Assembly: GCA_018873225.1 (NCBI GenBank)
Contig: JAEILZ010000004.1
Coordinates: forward strand, 1,116,001-1,180,000
Direction of reading: 5' to 3'
DNA from: [Phialemoniopsis] sp. UDSM-2020
Taxonomy: Eukaryota; Ascomycota; Sordariomycetes; Thyridiales; Thyridiaceae
DNA length: 64,000 nucleotides
Part shown: one piece after another, positions 34,167 to 46,631 of the stretch
Layout of the letters: each line of letters begins with the position of its first letter
Position numbering within the stretch: the first letter of the stretch is position 1
The notes under the pieces: generated by a model
Databases searched by the model: none
What the model was told of the DNA's origin: nothing
What the model saw: only the letters and a program-made list of their open reading frames with translations
Position numbers and translations under genes: made by a program

Positions 34167-37100
34167 ATGCCGTTCGCCTTTACCTATGTCTGTGACCTCT
34201 TGGAACAACTCGACAACAACCAACAATTGCGCAAAGGTCAGAAGATAGATGCAAATATTGTCAAGGCATGGTTCAACCAGCATAGGGGACATTTGAACCG
34301 AGGAGACACAGACCCGAGTGCTCTGCTGTCTACACTCCTACCCGACAAGCGCACCGACAGGGTCTATGGTATCCAGGCTCCGACTTTGCAAAAGAAAATC
34401 GCCCGTGTCATTGGCCTAGGCCGCTCACGAATTGCAGAGCTTGCACTATGGCAGAAGCCGGGTTCTGGGGTTGATTTGGGAGACTGCGTCGAGCGAATCC
34501 TCACTGATACCCCCAATCCTGTCCTTCCCAGCAACGCCAGGGTAACAGTCGAAGAGATCGATGCGATCCTTCAAGCGATTGCTAGAAGATGCCGTTTTAG
34601 CTCCCCGGCCATTCGGTCCACCCCGGTCTCTTCTTCCCTCGCCGATCCTGAATCAACCTTGGCCGGCCTCTTCGAGCGACTTTCTGCTCGTGATGCCAAA
34701 TGGTTTACGCGACTCGTCCTCAAGGATTATCGACCTGTGGCACTAGACCCCTATGTGGTCTACCAATGCTACCACCCATTGCTTCCATCTCTACTCAAGA
34801 TCCAGGATGACTTTGCTGCAGCTGCACGCCTTTTGCGTGACCACATCCACAATCGGAGTGTGATTCAGGGCCCTCCAACCAAGGCGGATCTCGTCAGGCT
34901 CCTCAAGCCAACACTTGGAGTCAAGGTTGGGCGACAGCAATGGCTCAAGGGTCGTAGCATCAAGCATTGTCTCGACATGGGTCGAGGGTTGATGAGTTGC
35001 GAGAAAAAGGTCGATGGAGAGTATTGTCAGATACACATCGATCTGAGCAAGGATGATGGTTGCATTCAGATCTTCTCAAAGAGTGGAAAGGATAGCACTC
35101 GCGATCGGTTCAACCTGCACGAGTAAGTGCAACTCCTAGTTGTGTGATATATATAGCTCTAACGAAACTCAAGTGCCATCCGGACGTCGTTGAGACTTGA
35201 TCGGGCATCTTGCCGTATCAAGAAAGGAGCCATCCTTGAAGGAGAGTTGGTTGTCTATAGCGCAAAGGTACGCGTTTTCCCCCTGGTAGCCCTGGTAGGA
35301 ATGTTGGCAGACCTAACAGACAGACCAGGAAGGTAAAATCCTCGACTTCGACAAGATTCGCAAACATGTGCATAGATCTGGCGCGTTTCTAAGTACAGAA
35401 CAAGACTCTCAGTAAGTGCGAACCGTAACTGCAGATCATCCGGTACCACCAGAGCTAACAGAGACCAGGGCGCACCATTGGGAGCATCTAATGATAATCT
35501 ATTTCGACATCCTCATGCTCGATGACGAGACTTTTCTCCCTTTGAGACACTCAGAGCGGTTCAAGCGTTTGACAGAGGTCATCGAGTGCAAGAGAGGGGT
35601 TGCTGAACTCGTCCATCGCCAGGTGATTGACTTTAGGGAACGCGACGCGGCCTCCGCTCTTCGCAAAGCCTTTGGCCAATGCATCGTCTTGAGCGAGGAA
35701 GGGCTTGTGTTGAAGCCTGATGATCCATATTTTGACTTCAGCTCTACCAAGCACCGATTTGGTAGCTGCAACATCAAACTCAAGAAAGAGTACTTCCAGG
35801 GGTTTGGTGATGTGGGAGACCTGGCAATCGTCGGGGGACGGTACGAACCGGCTGCCGCCAAGGCATTCCGGCTGCCCAATCTCAAGTGGACTCACTTCTA
35901 CTTGGGCTGTCTCGAGAACAAAGAGGAGGTTCAGCGTTGGGGTGTGCAGCCTCGGTTTGTAGTTGTCAACGTGGTGGAGCTCAGCGGACCGATGATGGAC
36001 ACGTTTGTTCGGTACGCGAATCCGGAGGCGGTTCCAGAGTCAGACATCCCGATTGCTTTGCGCATCGAACCTGGCGCTGCCAACGGAAAACGACCCACGC
36101 ACGTATTTGTCAATGCACCAGTTTGCGACGTGCGCTGTTTCTCCTTTCACAAACAGGGCAACACCGGCTTCTGGAGCTTGAGATTCCCAGCAGTCACCAA
36201 GTTCCATCTTGATCGGACGGTTCTCGACGTCATGACCTTTGCCAACCTCCAAGAACTGGCCGAGGCGGAGAAGGGGCATATTCCTCTGGCCGATAGCCAG
36301 GAGTTGGAGAAGTGCATAGCTCTTCTGAAGAAGGCTGATCCCAAAGGGGCGGCTAGAGAGCCATCTAGTCAGGCAACGGCTGTCACTTCTAGTTCAGCAT
36401 CGTCTCCGCCAGCGCGTGCCATACGGTCCCCAAACAAGTCATTTCCACCTCAAGCTCAAGGCACTGTCAGCACGCACAAACGGCAACCTTCTTCTCGACG
36501 TGCAGTTCTACTGCCTGAACAGGGAGCCATGACGCCACCACGATCATCCAGTGTTGAAGGCCAGCAACAAGTCAGTCACAGCTCACCAACTTCCGATAGC
36601 AAATCGAGCAGGAAACACGAGCTTGAGTCGCCGGTCAAAACACAGCACCCAGCAAAACGTTCAAAAGGCTCGACCATCTCCATCTCATTATCGCATTCTT
36701 CATCGCAAGGCTCCCCTTCCCGACCACGTCGTCAACCTCTCGGCGATATCACAAGCTCACCTGCGCGCTTTAACACTCTGTCCGGCGAGCACCAGAATAG
36801 TTCAGGTGCGGTCTTCTTCTCCCAGCCTCAACCCGACATGGAGGGAAACGAACGGATGTCTTCGGACAGACTTACAAGTATCCTTTTGTACGACAAATAT
36901 GAAAAGCCATCTACGGAGACATCGTCCGATACATCGAAAGCCCCGCAACGCGCTCAGAAGCAACATGGATGCGAGATATCCGGCGCGAACTGTCCTCTCG
37001 CCAACTACTCGGCTATTCTGGCACCCGATGTTCCAGACCCGGAGAAGCTCGAGAAGCTCCTGCTGAGACATGGAATCAAGTGTATTGGTGAGGATCCAGA

Positions 37101-37386
37101 GGCATGGAAGCCAGACACGGGACCACAGAACTCACAGGTCAAGCTCGCGCTAGTACAGGCTCGAGATAAGAAAGCTACCATAGAGTTCCTAACTCGGATC
37201 GAGGAAGTCGGTCTGGAGTGGAAGAAGGGCGAACAGGAGTATGTGGAGGTCTACGACTGGCGAATTCTGGAGCCTCTGACTGAGCGGGAGGAGCAGCAGT
37301 CCCGCGAGGAGACACGTGTGGACGAAGCCGTTTACAAGGCATACATCAGGGATATGACCAGGAGGAACTGGGTTGGTCTGGCGTAA
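34167..37386 (+). CDS. ATP-dependent DNA ligase, fungal-type
   Basis: Predicted nuclear DNA-joining enzyme of 1016 aa in four exons: 34167-35122, 35174-35267, 35329-35411 and 35469-37386. Nucleotidyltransferase motifs are present in order. Motif I is EKKVDGEY with the adenylated Lys at K281. A segment ending EGELVVYSAK occupies exon 2. Motif III is YFDILMLDDE (D391). Motif IV is EEGLVLKP (E454-K460). Motif V is the KLKKEYFQGFGDVGDLAIVG block. An OB-like region follows. Residues from about 640 to 860 are Ser/Pro-rich and disordered. The C-terminal about 150 residues resemble a BRCT-like or helical domain that I cannot name. The N-terminal about 250 residues match a ligase DNA-binding domain in length. 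Motif I with Tyr after DGE differs from the usual Arg/Met of LIG1/LIG4, so I do not assign a yeast symbol. Confidence 0.87.
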
Positions 37387-38482
37387 TTATTGCTGGAATA
37401 TTCAATGCATTCGGTGGGCGTTAGTTGTTACGATACCCCTTTTCTACTTTGGCCTGGGTCAAGTCCGAGGCAGATCCAAGTACTGACTCTCAAGGCTCTA
37501 GGTCTGTAGACCTCATTTACATACTGAGTTACTTAATAGAGCAATACAATTGGTAGTTGCAAAGGAAAAGGTACCTATCATGGTGACACACATACACACA
37601 CACATGTATGATTTATAATTTTGTGTGCCCCGACTTGGATGAATTGTTTCAAGAGCTTGACCGAAGATCGCCATTGATCCTCGATGCGACAATGACACAA
37701 ATGACGGGAAGTGCGGCGCGCTAAACCCTAAAACAGCAGCGAGACCCCTGCTGAGGCGCCACAATTGAGGTGCGCCTTGGCGAAACCAAGCTGGCAGAGT
37801 TTCAGGGACAAGCGCCCAGGCCAGACCAGGTCTCTCTCTGTGTGCGTAGCAAATCAATGTCATAGCTTCAAATGTTTCTTGCTCTTTTCTCACTCACTCA
37901 CTCCCTCCCCCACTAACGCTGCCAGTGCTGCCACTGCCACTGCCACCAAACCCTTTTGCCGCTACCTCCAAAAGAAGGCTCAAGCTCTAGACTCACCTCT
38001 CCCTCACCTTTCAAACCCTCCAAGCGCCGCCGCCATCAGCTTCCCCATCCACCAACGAGCCTCATCCCACATTTGCGCGCGCAACTCTCCTGGCGTGCAA
38101 TTGGCGGAACCTTGCAGCTTGTTTGATGTCGACAGCTCTTTGTTGACAATTTCAGGCTTTCTATTTTGACTTCTTATTCTTTTCTCTTTTCTTTTTGACC
38201 TCTCTCCCCACCGTCTGCAGCTTCCTTTCCCCCCCTGCTGCAGGCCGTCTGCGCGCGCGTGCCTGCCTTGTCCCGAAAACCTTCCCACTCGTGTTCTTTT
38301 ATTTTCGAACTCGGAACCCCCAAAATCCGCAACCTCCGACTCGACTCCCTGTTCAGCGACACCGGACCCCAGAAGGAGCACCGTCCTTCTCTCTCGACGC
38401 CTCTCGCTTTTGAGGGACTCGGTACGGGCTGATCGTATATCTCGAGTTTTCCTGAGATCTGGTCGCACTCAGACCCTCCAAA
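37387..38482. other. Intergenic region and 5' leader upstream of MKT1
   Basis: About 1.1 kb without a gene. A CA/TG simple repeat lies at about 37583-37605. From about 37.87 to 38.47 kb the DNA is extremely pyrimidine-rich (CTCACTCACTCACTCCCTC), as in promoters and leaders of strongly expressed fungal housekeeping genes. Confidence 0.5.
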
Positions 38483-41312
38483 ATGCCTTGTGAGTCCCGT
38501 CTCTTTTCGCGGCTCGGACGACGTTCACCACGATCTCAATTCACCCCAAACCTCTTGTCTGGTCATTGGCGCACATCCCCTGAGATCATCCGAACTATTA
38601 CTCGCCAAGACTGCGTTCAGGTTTGGCCGGGATGCTGAAGCCCCGAGCTGTTGGAGAAGCTACTGTTGGGCTGCCCACGTCATTCCCCATTCCCAATCGC
38701 CAAGCAACTACCTGCACAGATAGCATTGCTCGTGTGCCGGTGGACTTGAAGGCTTCAGGGCTGCCACCTCGAAGTCCTCTAGCGCTTTGCATCTCTGCCC
38801 TGTCGATCCCATGCGCTACCCCTGCGCCCAGCTCCTGACCTAGCCGTTTCGTCCGGTGATGACTCTCGACGAAGCAGACCAGCTTGACTGACATGTGAAT
38901 AGCAGCTCTCGTCGAGGATACCTGGGTCAACCAGCAGGCCGTGTGAGTAACCTTGCGTGCCCTCGCTATTTAACTATCACTGACGGACTACCCTTCAACA
39001 GAACCCACGACCTTGCCGAGATCGAAGATTGCGCGATTGCCGTCGATGCTACCTACTACATCCAGCATTTCCTCGACTCGTCCCCTTCCCACGAACCCCT
39101 CCTTCCGGCACTCGGCGGCCTGACTGGTTTCCAGAGTCACATAGAGAGTGACATTGATCAATGGCTGGCGAACAAAGTGACGCCCCTTTTCGTCTTTGAC
39201 GGTCAGATCATCGTTGGCCAGGACGAGGTCTCGCTGGTGCGCGGCCTTCGCGCCAACGAGCGGACTAATCAGGCTTGGGAACTTTACCGTACTGGTCAGG
39301 CTGAGAACGCCGTATCTGCATTCGGTGCTAACAGCGGTATGTCTGGACGCTGCTGCATCACACGGGAGTGCCTATATTGACCAGTCGCAGGTGCATTCCG
39401 GCCCCAATCCCTCTACCACTTGCTACAGAGCATTCTCAAGTCTCGCAACCTACATTTCATCGTGGCTCCTTACAATGCTGCAGCTCAGGTACTGTACTTC
39501 AAAGCCGGTGGGGGATGCCTTCTACTTACAGACATGCGCAGGTTGCCTACTTCGATCTGATCGACTCTGACCAATGTGGTGGAATCATGGGATCACAGGA
39601 GCTCTTGCTCTATCCCATTGGAGACAGCATTATCCGCTCTATTGACTGGACCGCTAAGACCGTGACTGCCATATCCAAGAAGCAGATCATCAAGTCTTTG
39701 GGGGTCAGCGAGAGCATGTTCATTGATGCGCTTCTCATGACCGGCACCTCTTTCCTGCCCGTCTTCCCTCCTCTCCAGGACGGCACAGTCAACCCTCGCC
39801 AGCCTACCGTCATGGACGCCATCAACATGTTGCGCGCTTCTGACAAGTCGGTCGCCACCGCATGCGCCTCCTTCGGCGACATTCTGCAAGCTCAAGACCC
39901 CAACTGGCTCGACAAGTATCGCAAGGCCCGCATGGTTGTGAACCACTTCATTCACATCACCGAGAAGGGAGAGGTCAAAGTCAATGAGCTCGATCGCCTT
40001 ACCAATGACAATCATGAATATCTCGGACTCCAGCTTCCGCCCGAGTTGTTCCATTATCTGAACACCGGACTCATCAGCTCCCGCGTCATGAGCTGGATCA
40101 CCCACTGCAAGATCCTTGTGCTTCCTACACTGGATGGCGTCCCTACCCCTGAGTACAAGCAGCTCGTCTCGAGCCAGCTGGTGCCGATCAAGGAGATGAC
40201 TCTCGGGCTTCTCATCCCTCGTCTCAACCGTGGCATTCAGCACCGTGATGTGACGATGCGCGTCTGGTATGACGACAAGTTCACCCACAGCGTCAACCAC
40301 CGGAACCTCCAACCCTCGCCTGGCCAGCGTGCCGCAAGCTGGTTTGTCTCGGATGCGACTGTCAAGACTCATGTTCCTGAATCAGCGTCTGGGTCTATCG
40401 CAGCCGAGATATCGGCTTTGACGAACGCTGACTTTGTCAAGTCCACTCTCACCAAGGGTACTAAGAACACCCTTGTCTCGGCCGACTCGATTGTTTCCCT
40501 CACTATCTGGAGAATGCTTCATCTTCGCGACTACGTCAACGATGAGCATGAGTTGACGGCTTGGGGTCAAGCTCTTTCCAAGTCACTGGCCGCATTTGAG
40601 TCGACTGTCAAGAAGTACCCGGAGGTTGCTGGTCTCAACGAGGCCATTCTTGTTGCGTTCGAGCTGCTCCGTTTTGGTCTGCTGAATGCCAAGAACAAGC
40701 ACGAGGAGCTCTACGGCATGCCCATGAACGGCAGCGAAGACGATATCGCCAGCCTGCTGCTACTGAGCCGTTGCGCATCCCTCCTCAAGCTCAGGCACCA
40801 GGCCAATGGCTACACCGGCCCCCTCAGCAAGAACTACCTGACATACCGCTCCCTTGTGTCCGCTGTTCGCGAGGCGGACCGTGACCTGACTGAATCCATC
40901 GTGGCATCGATGTTCATGTACGGTCAGACTAAGCGCGAACGGGACGACAACTGGCAAATCAACGATCGGTGAGCATTTTCCTTCTTATCATCCCGGTGTG
41001 TCTTGTCACTAATATTTCATCTCCAGTCTTCCATTCCTGAGGGATCCTGACGTCGCTCTGAGCATTGCTGTCAAGACACTTCTTGACGAGCTGCCAGTGG
41101 ATGAGGCCGCCGAGGAACGCGCTGCAAGGATCAAAGACTTCCCGGCCAAGTTTGTCCCATTCGCGACACACTTTGTTGAGGACCTCAACATATGCTATGC
41201 CTTCTTTGATGCCCTTGCTGCTGGCGTTCGCTCGGTCGATGACAAGATGGTGTCGGCTGCCGACAAGAAGGTCTGGGAGCAGACGAGCAAATATCTTCAA
41301 GCGCGGAGATAA
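38483..41312 (+). CDS. MKT1: Post-transcriptional regulator MKT1 (XPG/FEN1-like fold)
   Basis: Cytosolic protein that, with Pbp1 at poly(A)-binding protein complexes, controls translation and stability of specific mRNAs in yeast. It has 730 aa in six coding exons: 38483-38489, 38903-38942, 39002-39336, 39391-39488, 39542-40968 and 41027-41312. The N-terminal XPG-N-like domain includes IAVDATYYIQHFLD and PLFVFDGQ, and the XPG-I region includes NLHFIVAPYNAAAQVAYFD. The C-terminal MKT1 domains fill the rest. Acidic residues of true FEN1 nucleases are only partly kept, as in the family. The first coding exon is only 7 nt and is followed by a 413-nt intron. Its acceptor is a TAGCAG tandem site, so the third residue may be followed by Ala or not. 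Confidence 0.93.
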
Positions 41313-42111
41313 GACACGATGTGAGACGGTCGCCATGGCCGTGAATTGGTCGTCAGGTCATTGTGGAGACTACCCTCTTGCTAAGGCCGTTTCCCTCTCC
41401 CATCGCGGACGAGGAAATCCCGCCTATCATCTCGAATACCCTCTTTGGCGTTGGAGAAGTCAAAATATTTTGTAGCATTGGAATTCCCTCTTGGTGAAGG
41501 ACAATGCCTAGATAAAATTTCTATAGTAGGTGTAAGGATAGAAAGAGGGTGTTACCGGGGGGCCCAATGTCGGAGAAAAGGCACAGTCTCGATGTGGAAT
41601 CTGGAGGAAGCCTGGGATTGCCATTTCGTAATCGCCCAGTCATCCGGACACGGAGGTGTGCCAATGCGATCAGGGAGTGTTACCAGGACTGCTTAGGAGT
41701 CTGGCCTGGTGCTTCTGATCCCTTCAAACTAAAAATACCAAAAAGATCAAAACCTTGACACGAGCTCGAGTGCATGTTATACTTGCTGGTGACACATGGC
41801 TATTTTGTTTGACTGCACGACGGTGAATCCCTTTCGCTATCTATCCTTTCGCACTTGAGAGTAAGTCATACCAAACGCCAGACCGATAATATCCATTGAT
41901 GCAGGGTATCTTGTTTGTTTCCCACTCTCATCTGCCTTGCTAGGCCTCTCCTTCGGATGCCCTCTCCTCATGAAGGCATATAAAGTACACAGTTAGGACA
42001 ACACGCAAGCAGCTAGAGTAGTCTTGTCCACAACTTCATATCACTCCGAAGTAGTAAAAAAGGGCCACGTCTATCCTGCAGAACCCCTTCCACTTCCCAA
42101 AACTTCCCTAG
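41313..42111. other. Convergent intergenic region, MKT1 and RFTS-protein genes
   Basis: Both flanking genes end here. About 800 bp should be 3' UTRs. No gene or repeat seen. Confidence 0.45.
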
Positions 42112-44512
42112 TTAGATGAGCAGCCGCCGCTTGATAGCCTGCGGCACCTTTTGCCCGTTGATTTTGACCTGTCCGTCGCCACCGCCGGCGTCGTGCTCGG
42201 CCTTTTCGCCCAGGGCGCGGATCTTCTCGAGGAGGTGGCTGTTCAATAGTACCAATATCAGCATCTAGGTTTCCAGTGAAGAGGTTTCCTGCGGGGTAGG
42301 GGTGTGTCTTACCTGATGGGCATGTGCCCCCTGCTCCCCTCGTCGAGCGCGATGCCGATCCGGCTCGCCTGCTCCTCGTGCTCGGCAAAGTGCTGCGCGA
42401 TGGCCGCCTTCCCTTCCTCGTCCTCGGCCGCGCGCACGACGTATCCGCAATCTTCCTCGCCGCACGTCCACGTCCCCTCGGGGCCCTGCGGGCTCGAGGT
42501 AGGTAGCGCCTCGGCGCGCACGACCAGGCGCACGGGCTGCCGGGGCCCGCGGGATGGATCCTCGTCTGAATCGAGGTCTACGTCTGATAGGTTATCTTCG
42601 TCTTCGTCCTCTTCTTCTTCTGCTCCATGGGAGTTCTCATCCGAGTCGTCGCCAAAGAAGTGCGACGTCTTGGCCGTCTTTCTGCCGCGGCGCGCGGCAG
42701 TGGACCCGGCGCTGTCGTTGTTATCGTCAGCGTCGTGGCCATCGTCTTCGTCGTCGAGCGCGGACCGCGGCCTTTTGCGTGTCAGCACTGATGCGAGGCG
42801 CAAACCCGCGGCCTTGCCGGAGCGGCGCGGTCTCTGTTGTTGCTGCTGCAACTGCAGGATATTCTTGCTCGCCCTGCGCGAGGACGCCGCGCTGTTAGCG
42901 CGATTTCGCGGAGTCGACGTCCCGCTTCCTGGCTTCGCCGTTGCCGCTGCTGCGCCGCCGCCGCTGGCCGCCTGCTTGCCGCGGCGCTCGAGCTGCCGTG
43001 GGATGTCATCGAGTGGAGTAAGCTCCGGCGTAAACAGTGGCTTCGCCGCCTGCTCCTCGAGCCATTGCCGGTACGGCGTACCGGCCCACGCGTCACTCAG
43101 GAGCGGCAGCAGCTGCCTGGCGTAATACCTGGTGATCTCGGGGACTGAGTTATAGGCCTTGATTCGGCACCGGTAGTAGATCTTGGCGTGCAATGACCCA
43201 GGCTTAAGCCTGTTGTAGTCCTCCGAGCGGCCGATGTCGTTGATGACGTCGGCTAGTAGCTGATGGGTTGGTGTTGCGGTCTGTGAGTCTGTTCTGGACA
43301 AAGGCGGTGCTGAGGATGGGGGTGCTGGGAGGGAGGGGATGATGGGGACGACGCGGTTGCGGTTGGGGGACTTTCGCTCCGATTTGGGCGTTGAGTCCCT
43401 GCCTACGTCCGACTGGCGTGATGATCGCGCCGGTGGCGCGTCGAGCATGACGAAGTCTTCGCTTTCTTTCTTTGTCCTTTGGATGGACTTGCTGCGGCCC
43501 CTTGACGGGGGTTTGACGGGTTCGTCTGCTGTCGAACTGTCATCTTCTACCTCAATGGTCTCCGGCGCAACCGGTTTTCCTGCCGCTGCGTCATCTAGTT
43601 TCTCCTGGATATCCTGCGCAAGTGATGTGAGATCTCTGAACGGGCAAATAGAGCAAGAGCATGTTACTTACTGCATGTTGTTCTCGCATCCATTTGTAGA
43701 AACTAGTGTCCTGCCATTGCCACTCGTTCTCCTCCTTAGGGAAATGTGCGAGGAGGAACTGGGCGTACTTGCGACACCGGTCCTTTGCTTCATCGAGAAC
43801 GACGCCATCGCCGACTGTCACAGCATACTGATTGTGGGTAGTGTCAGCAGATGCGCATCTCAAAACTCAATAGCTCAAGGCTGCCAAAGCCTTGCTCACC
43901 TTCAAGAGAAGATCCTCAATTGTAACTTTGCCGAGCTCCTGTTTACGCTTGCCAACTTTGCTCTTCTTGGCCCATATCTCATCGTACACGTCCATAACTG
44001 CGTAGTAGAGCATAATGGCCTCGCACATCTGGTTGTAGGTGGCTTCGTACTTGGGCGCCGGCCTGATCTCGAACCAACCTGCGTCGCCGGAGGCCCATAC
44101 CACGGGGTAGGGACCGATTCCGATAGAATACCTAGTGCTGCCTTGGATTTCTATGTATGCGGATCTGACGGTCGACTTGACGACTAGATTCAGTCTCGCG
44201 GGTCAGTATTGAGGTTCTCTCGCTTGTTTGAGAAAGGGCGGACTCACGGTACTTGACCTGATCCTTCTCGTCAATCTCCAATCTGCCGCGCAGAACTAGA
44301 GGCCCGTTCAGATCGACCTTGAGGATGTTGGCCACGCGCCTGCCATCCTTATGGTAGGCGACGGCGTCGTTGAGCACAAAGCAGGGCCAGTCGTTGGAGT
44401 CGGCATTAGGCGACGCCTTCTTCAGCACGGCCGACTCCTTGTTCCATTTGATGCCCCGGTCACCAACGGTCTCCACGGTCGAGTTGGAGAGCCTCCGCTT
44501 CCTGCCAGCCAT
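42112..44512 (-). CDS. RFTS-domain and zinc-motif protein, Raf2-like heterochromatin factor
   Basis: Probable chromatin protein of 710 aa in five exons: 44248-44512, 43900-44183, 43672-43827, 42313-43613 and 42112-42238, all joins in frame. Residues from about 30 to 250 resemble the replication-foci targeting domain of DNMT1-type proteins: DWPCFVLNDAVAYHKDGRRV, VDLNGPLVLRGRLEI, then GDAGWFEIRPAPKYEATYNQ and MCEAIMLYYAVMDVYDEIWA. The middle is basic, Ser/Pro-rich and disordered. Near residue 600 a motif WTCGEEDCGYVV with downstream AQHFAEH looks like a C2H2-type finger. This combination is known from fission yeast Raf2, a subunit of the Clr4 H3K9 methyltransferase complex. The assignment to that role is inference from architecture. 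No cytosine methyltransferase motifs are present. Confidence 0.78.
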
Positions 44513-45502
44513 GGTCGTAGTAGGTGGGTGTTTGCGATGCGCGGGCTCGGGACAGAACGCACTCTGCAGGCATGAAGCCTACTTCTGAGCTTGGTTGGAG
44601 GGAATCTTTGACACCATCGATGGGGTGGGTGGAGAGGGACGCATCGAGGGACGAAGGGCAGGGAGGAGGTCGGACCAGGCGGCAATAGCTGTAAGTTTGG
44701 TTTTTGGTGTTTGCGACGCGCTTTCCAGCAGTTGCTTGACTGGAGATGCTCTGTGTAGGTCGAGGCGGCTTCGGCGTGGGGTTGCCGGCTGGATGTCATA
44801 ATCCCTGTCCCCAGATCCATCCTCACTTTACGCGGTCCGCCAAAGTCGCGTGGTTGGAAAACGCAGCGGATCCTTGATAGCGCAACACTAGCGTGTGCAT
44901 CATGTTGATGACTCAGCAGCTTGCTTGCTACACCACCGCTACGAACACAACTCACATTTTTACTGTTCGATGCTGTTATCATCCCGCAACACCATTTGCA
45001 TTGACCAGTCCAATGTTGGGGCTATCTTCTATTACTAACTAGTCTAGCTTTCACCAGACTCGCTGGCGCTACATTTTGCTCCCCAGTCGCGGCTGAAGAG
45101 CACGTCGTTCCATGGAGAAAGGTCCTCAAGCCTCGCCCTCTGCACCAAGCTTACAAAAGATCAGGTTGAAGCTGCTTTCATCGTGGATGATACCTTTTAC
45201 ATAGGTCCCATTGAAGAGTTTCCTTCTGTCGGTCGGTAGCGAATATACAACGTGTTGGCAAAGGAACGCGAAGATAACAGCCCCCCCTCCCCCGATGTCC
45301 AAGTACTTATTCTAAGAGGCGCCTCATGCCCATTGCTCACTTTCTTGGCCAGCTTCCGTGAAATCGTTCGTCTCGATCTCCATACACAGACAGAGTACAA
45401 TTCCTTCAGCGGCAGTTGCTGTGGGCGCCAGCCTGTTCAAATAGATTCGATCTGAGCCTTTGACCCCTGCTCCTTCTGCTCCTCGCTGACAACGTGCACT
45501 GA
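44513..45502. other. Intergenic region upstream of the RFTS-protein gene
   Basis: About 1 kb. It contains the promoter of the RFTS gene and the 3' UTR of the MFS transporter. No gene or repeat seen. Confidence 0.45.
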
Positions 45503-46631
45503 TCACTCTGCAACGGCGACCGACACAGCCTCCCTCTTGGGCCTGTGGTAGCGCCTTAGCAAAGAGTCTAGTATTATATAAGAGCGGGATGACTTACTTG
45601 AAGTATTTAACATCGACAATTCGCAGGATGACGACAAGGACGATTACCAGTGCCAGCAAGGCAATACATGACTGCCAACCGTATTTATCTTGGTGCTTAC
45701 GTTAGCGATGGTGCTGAGGTCGATGTTGATGGGAAATACTCACAGTAAGGAGCTTGGCTAGCAGGCCAGACAAGGACCTGGCTCCAAGCCGAAATTGCAT
45801 AGTAGCCCGCAATAGCAGCGCCGACAATAAGTGATCGTTCTTCGGGCTGTTGAGGAGCACTACATTGCGGCACAGTCAGTATCTGGCGGTTCTAGACCGT
45901 GGACTGTGGTTGAACTTACATATCGGAAAGCCACGCCCAGATCAACGGCGCGGTGCCCAAGGAGATCGTGGAAATGAAATACCCAGCATACGCAGATGCC
46001 AATGGAGCCTTCGTGGGGTTTGCTGTCCAGATACTGAGAATGATAGCCGCAATGATGCCAATAACCGCTATTGAGTGTCAGTATGATGTCCACAACCCAA
46101 CGCTTTCCCTTTGAGACGAACCTTGGCAAATGATTAAAGTCCATCTCGTTCTCAAGAAGTCGGACAAGAATCCCCAGATCCACACTAGCGAGCCGATTAT
46201 TAGTGATCTGTGAGCACATGGGTAAGCTTGAATTACGAACCAAAAGCAACGGTGATGGCACTGCCGCCAATGGGAATGAGGTTGATCTGCTCGGTAGTCC
46301 ATCTGCGCGAGCCGTCGGTTCTCTTGACGGATTGCAAGAATAGGTTAAAGTAGTTATACCCATAAGTTCCCAGGACCATCGATATGTACATAACGGAGAT
46401 GACATATACCAGCCATTTGGTGAAGGTTTGTCTAACAACAGTAAGTCAACCAGGTTAGACAGCACCAGGGTAAGGCTTGATCGTACCTGGCGGCCTTCCA
46501 AGTGATGGGCTTGATATCCAAACGATTCTCTCTTTCGAGTCGGCGCAACGCGTTCTCTGAATGAACCCGCTTGAACCAGAATGCCCAAGGATTGGGCCTC
46601 TGTGGGTAGTCGGGAAGCATGATATAGGTAC

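Noticed and set aside
42304..43125. A 273-codon Ser/Cys-rich plus-strand frame
   Set aside because: Antisense shadow of the acidic and Ser/Arg-rich exon of the RFTS-domain gene.
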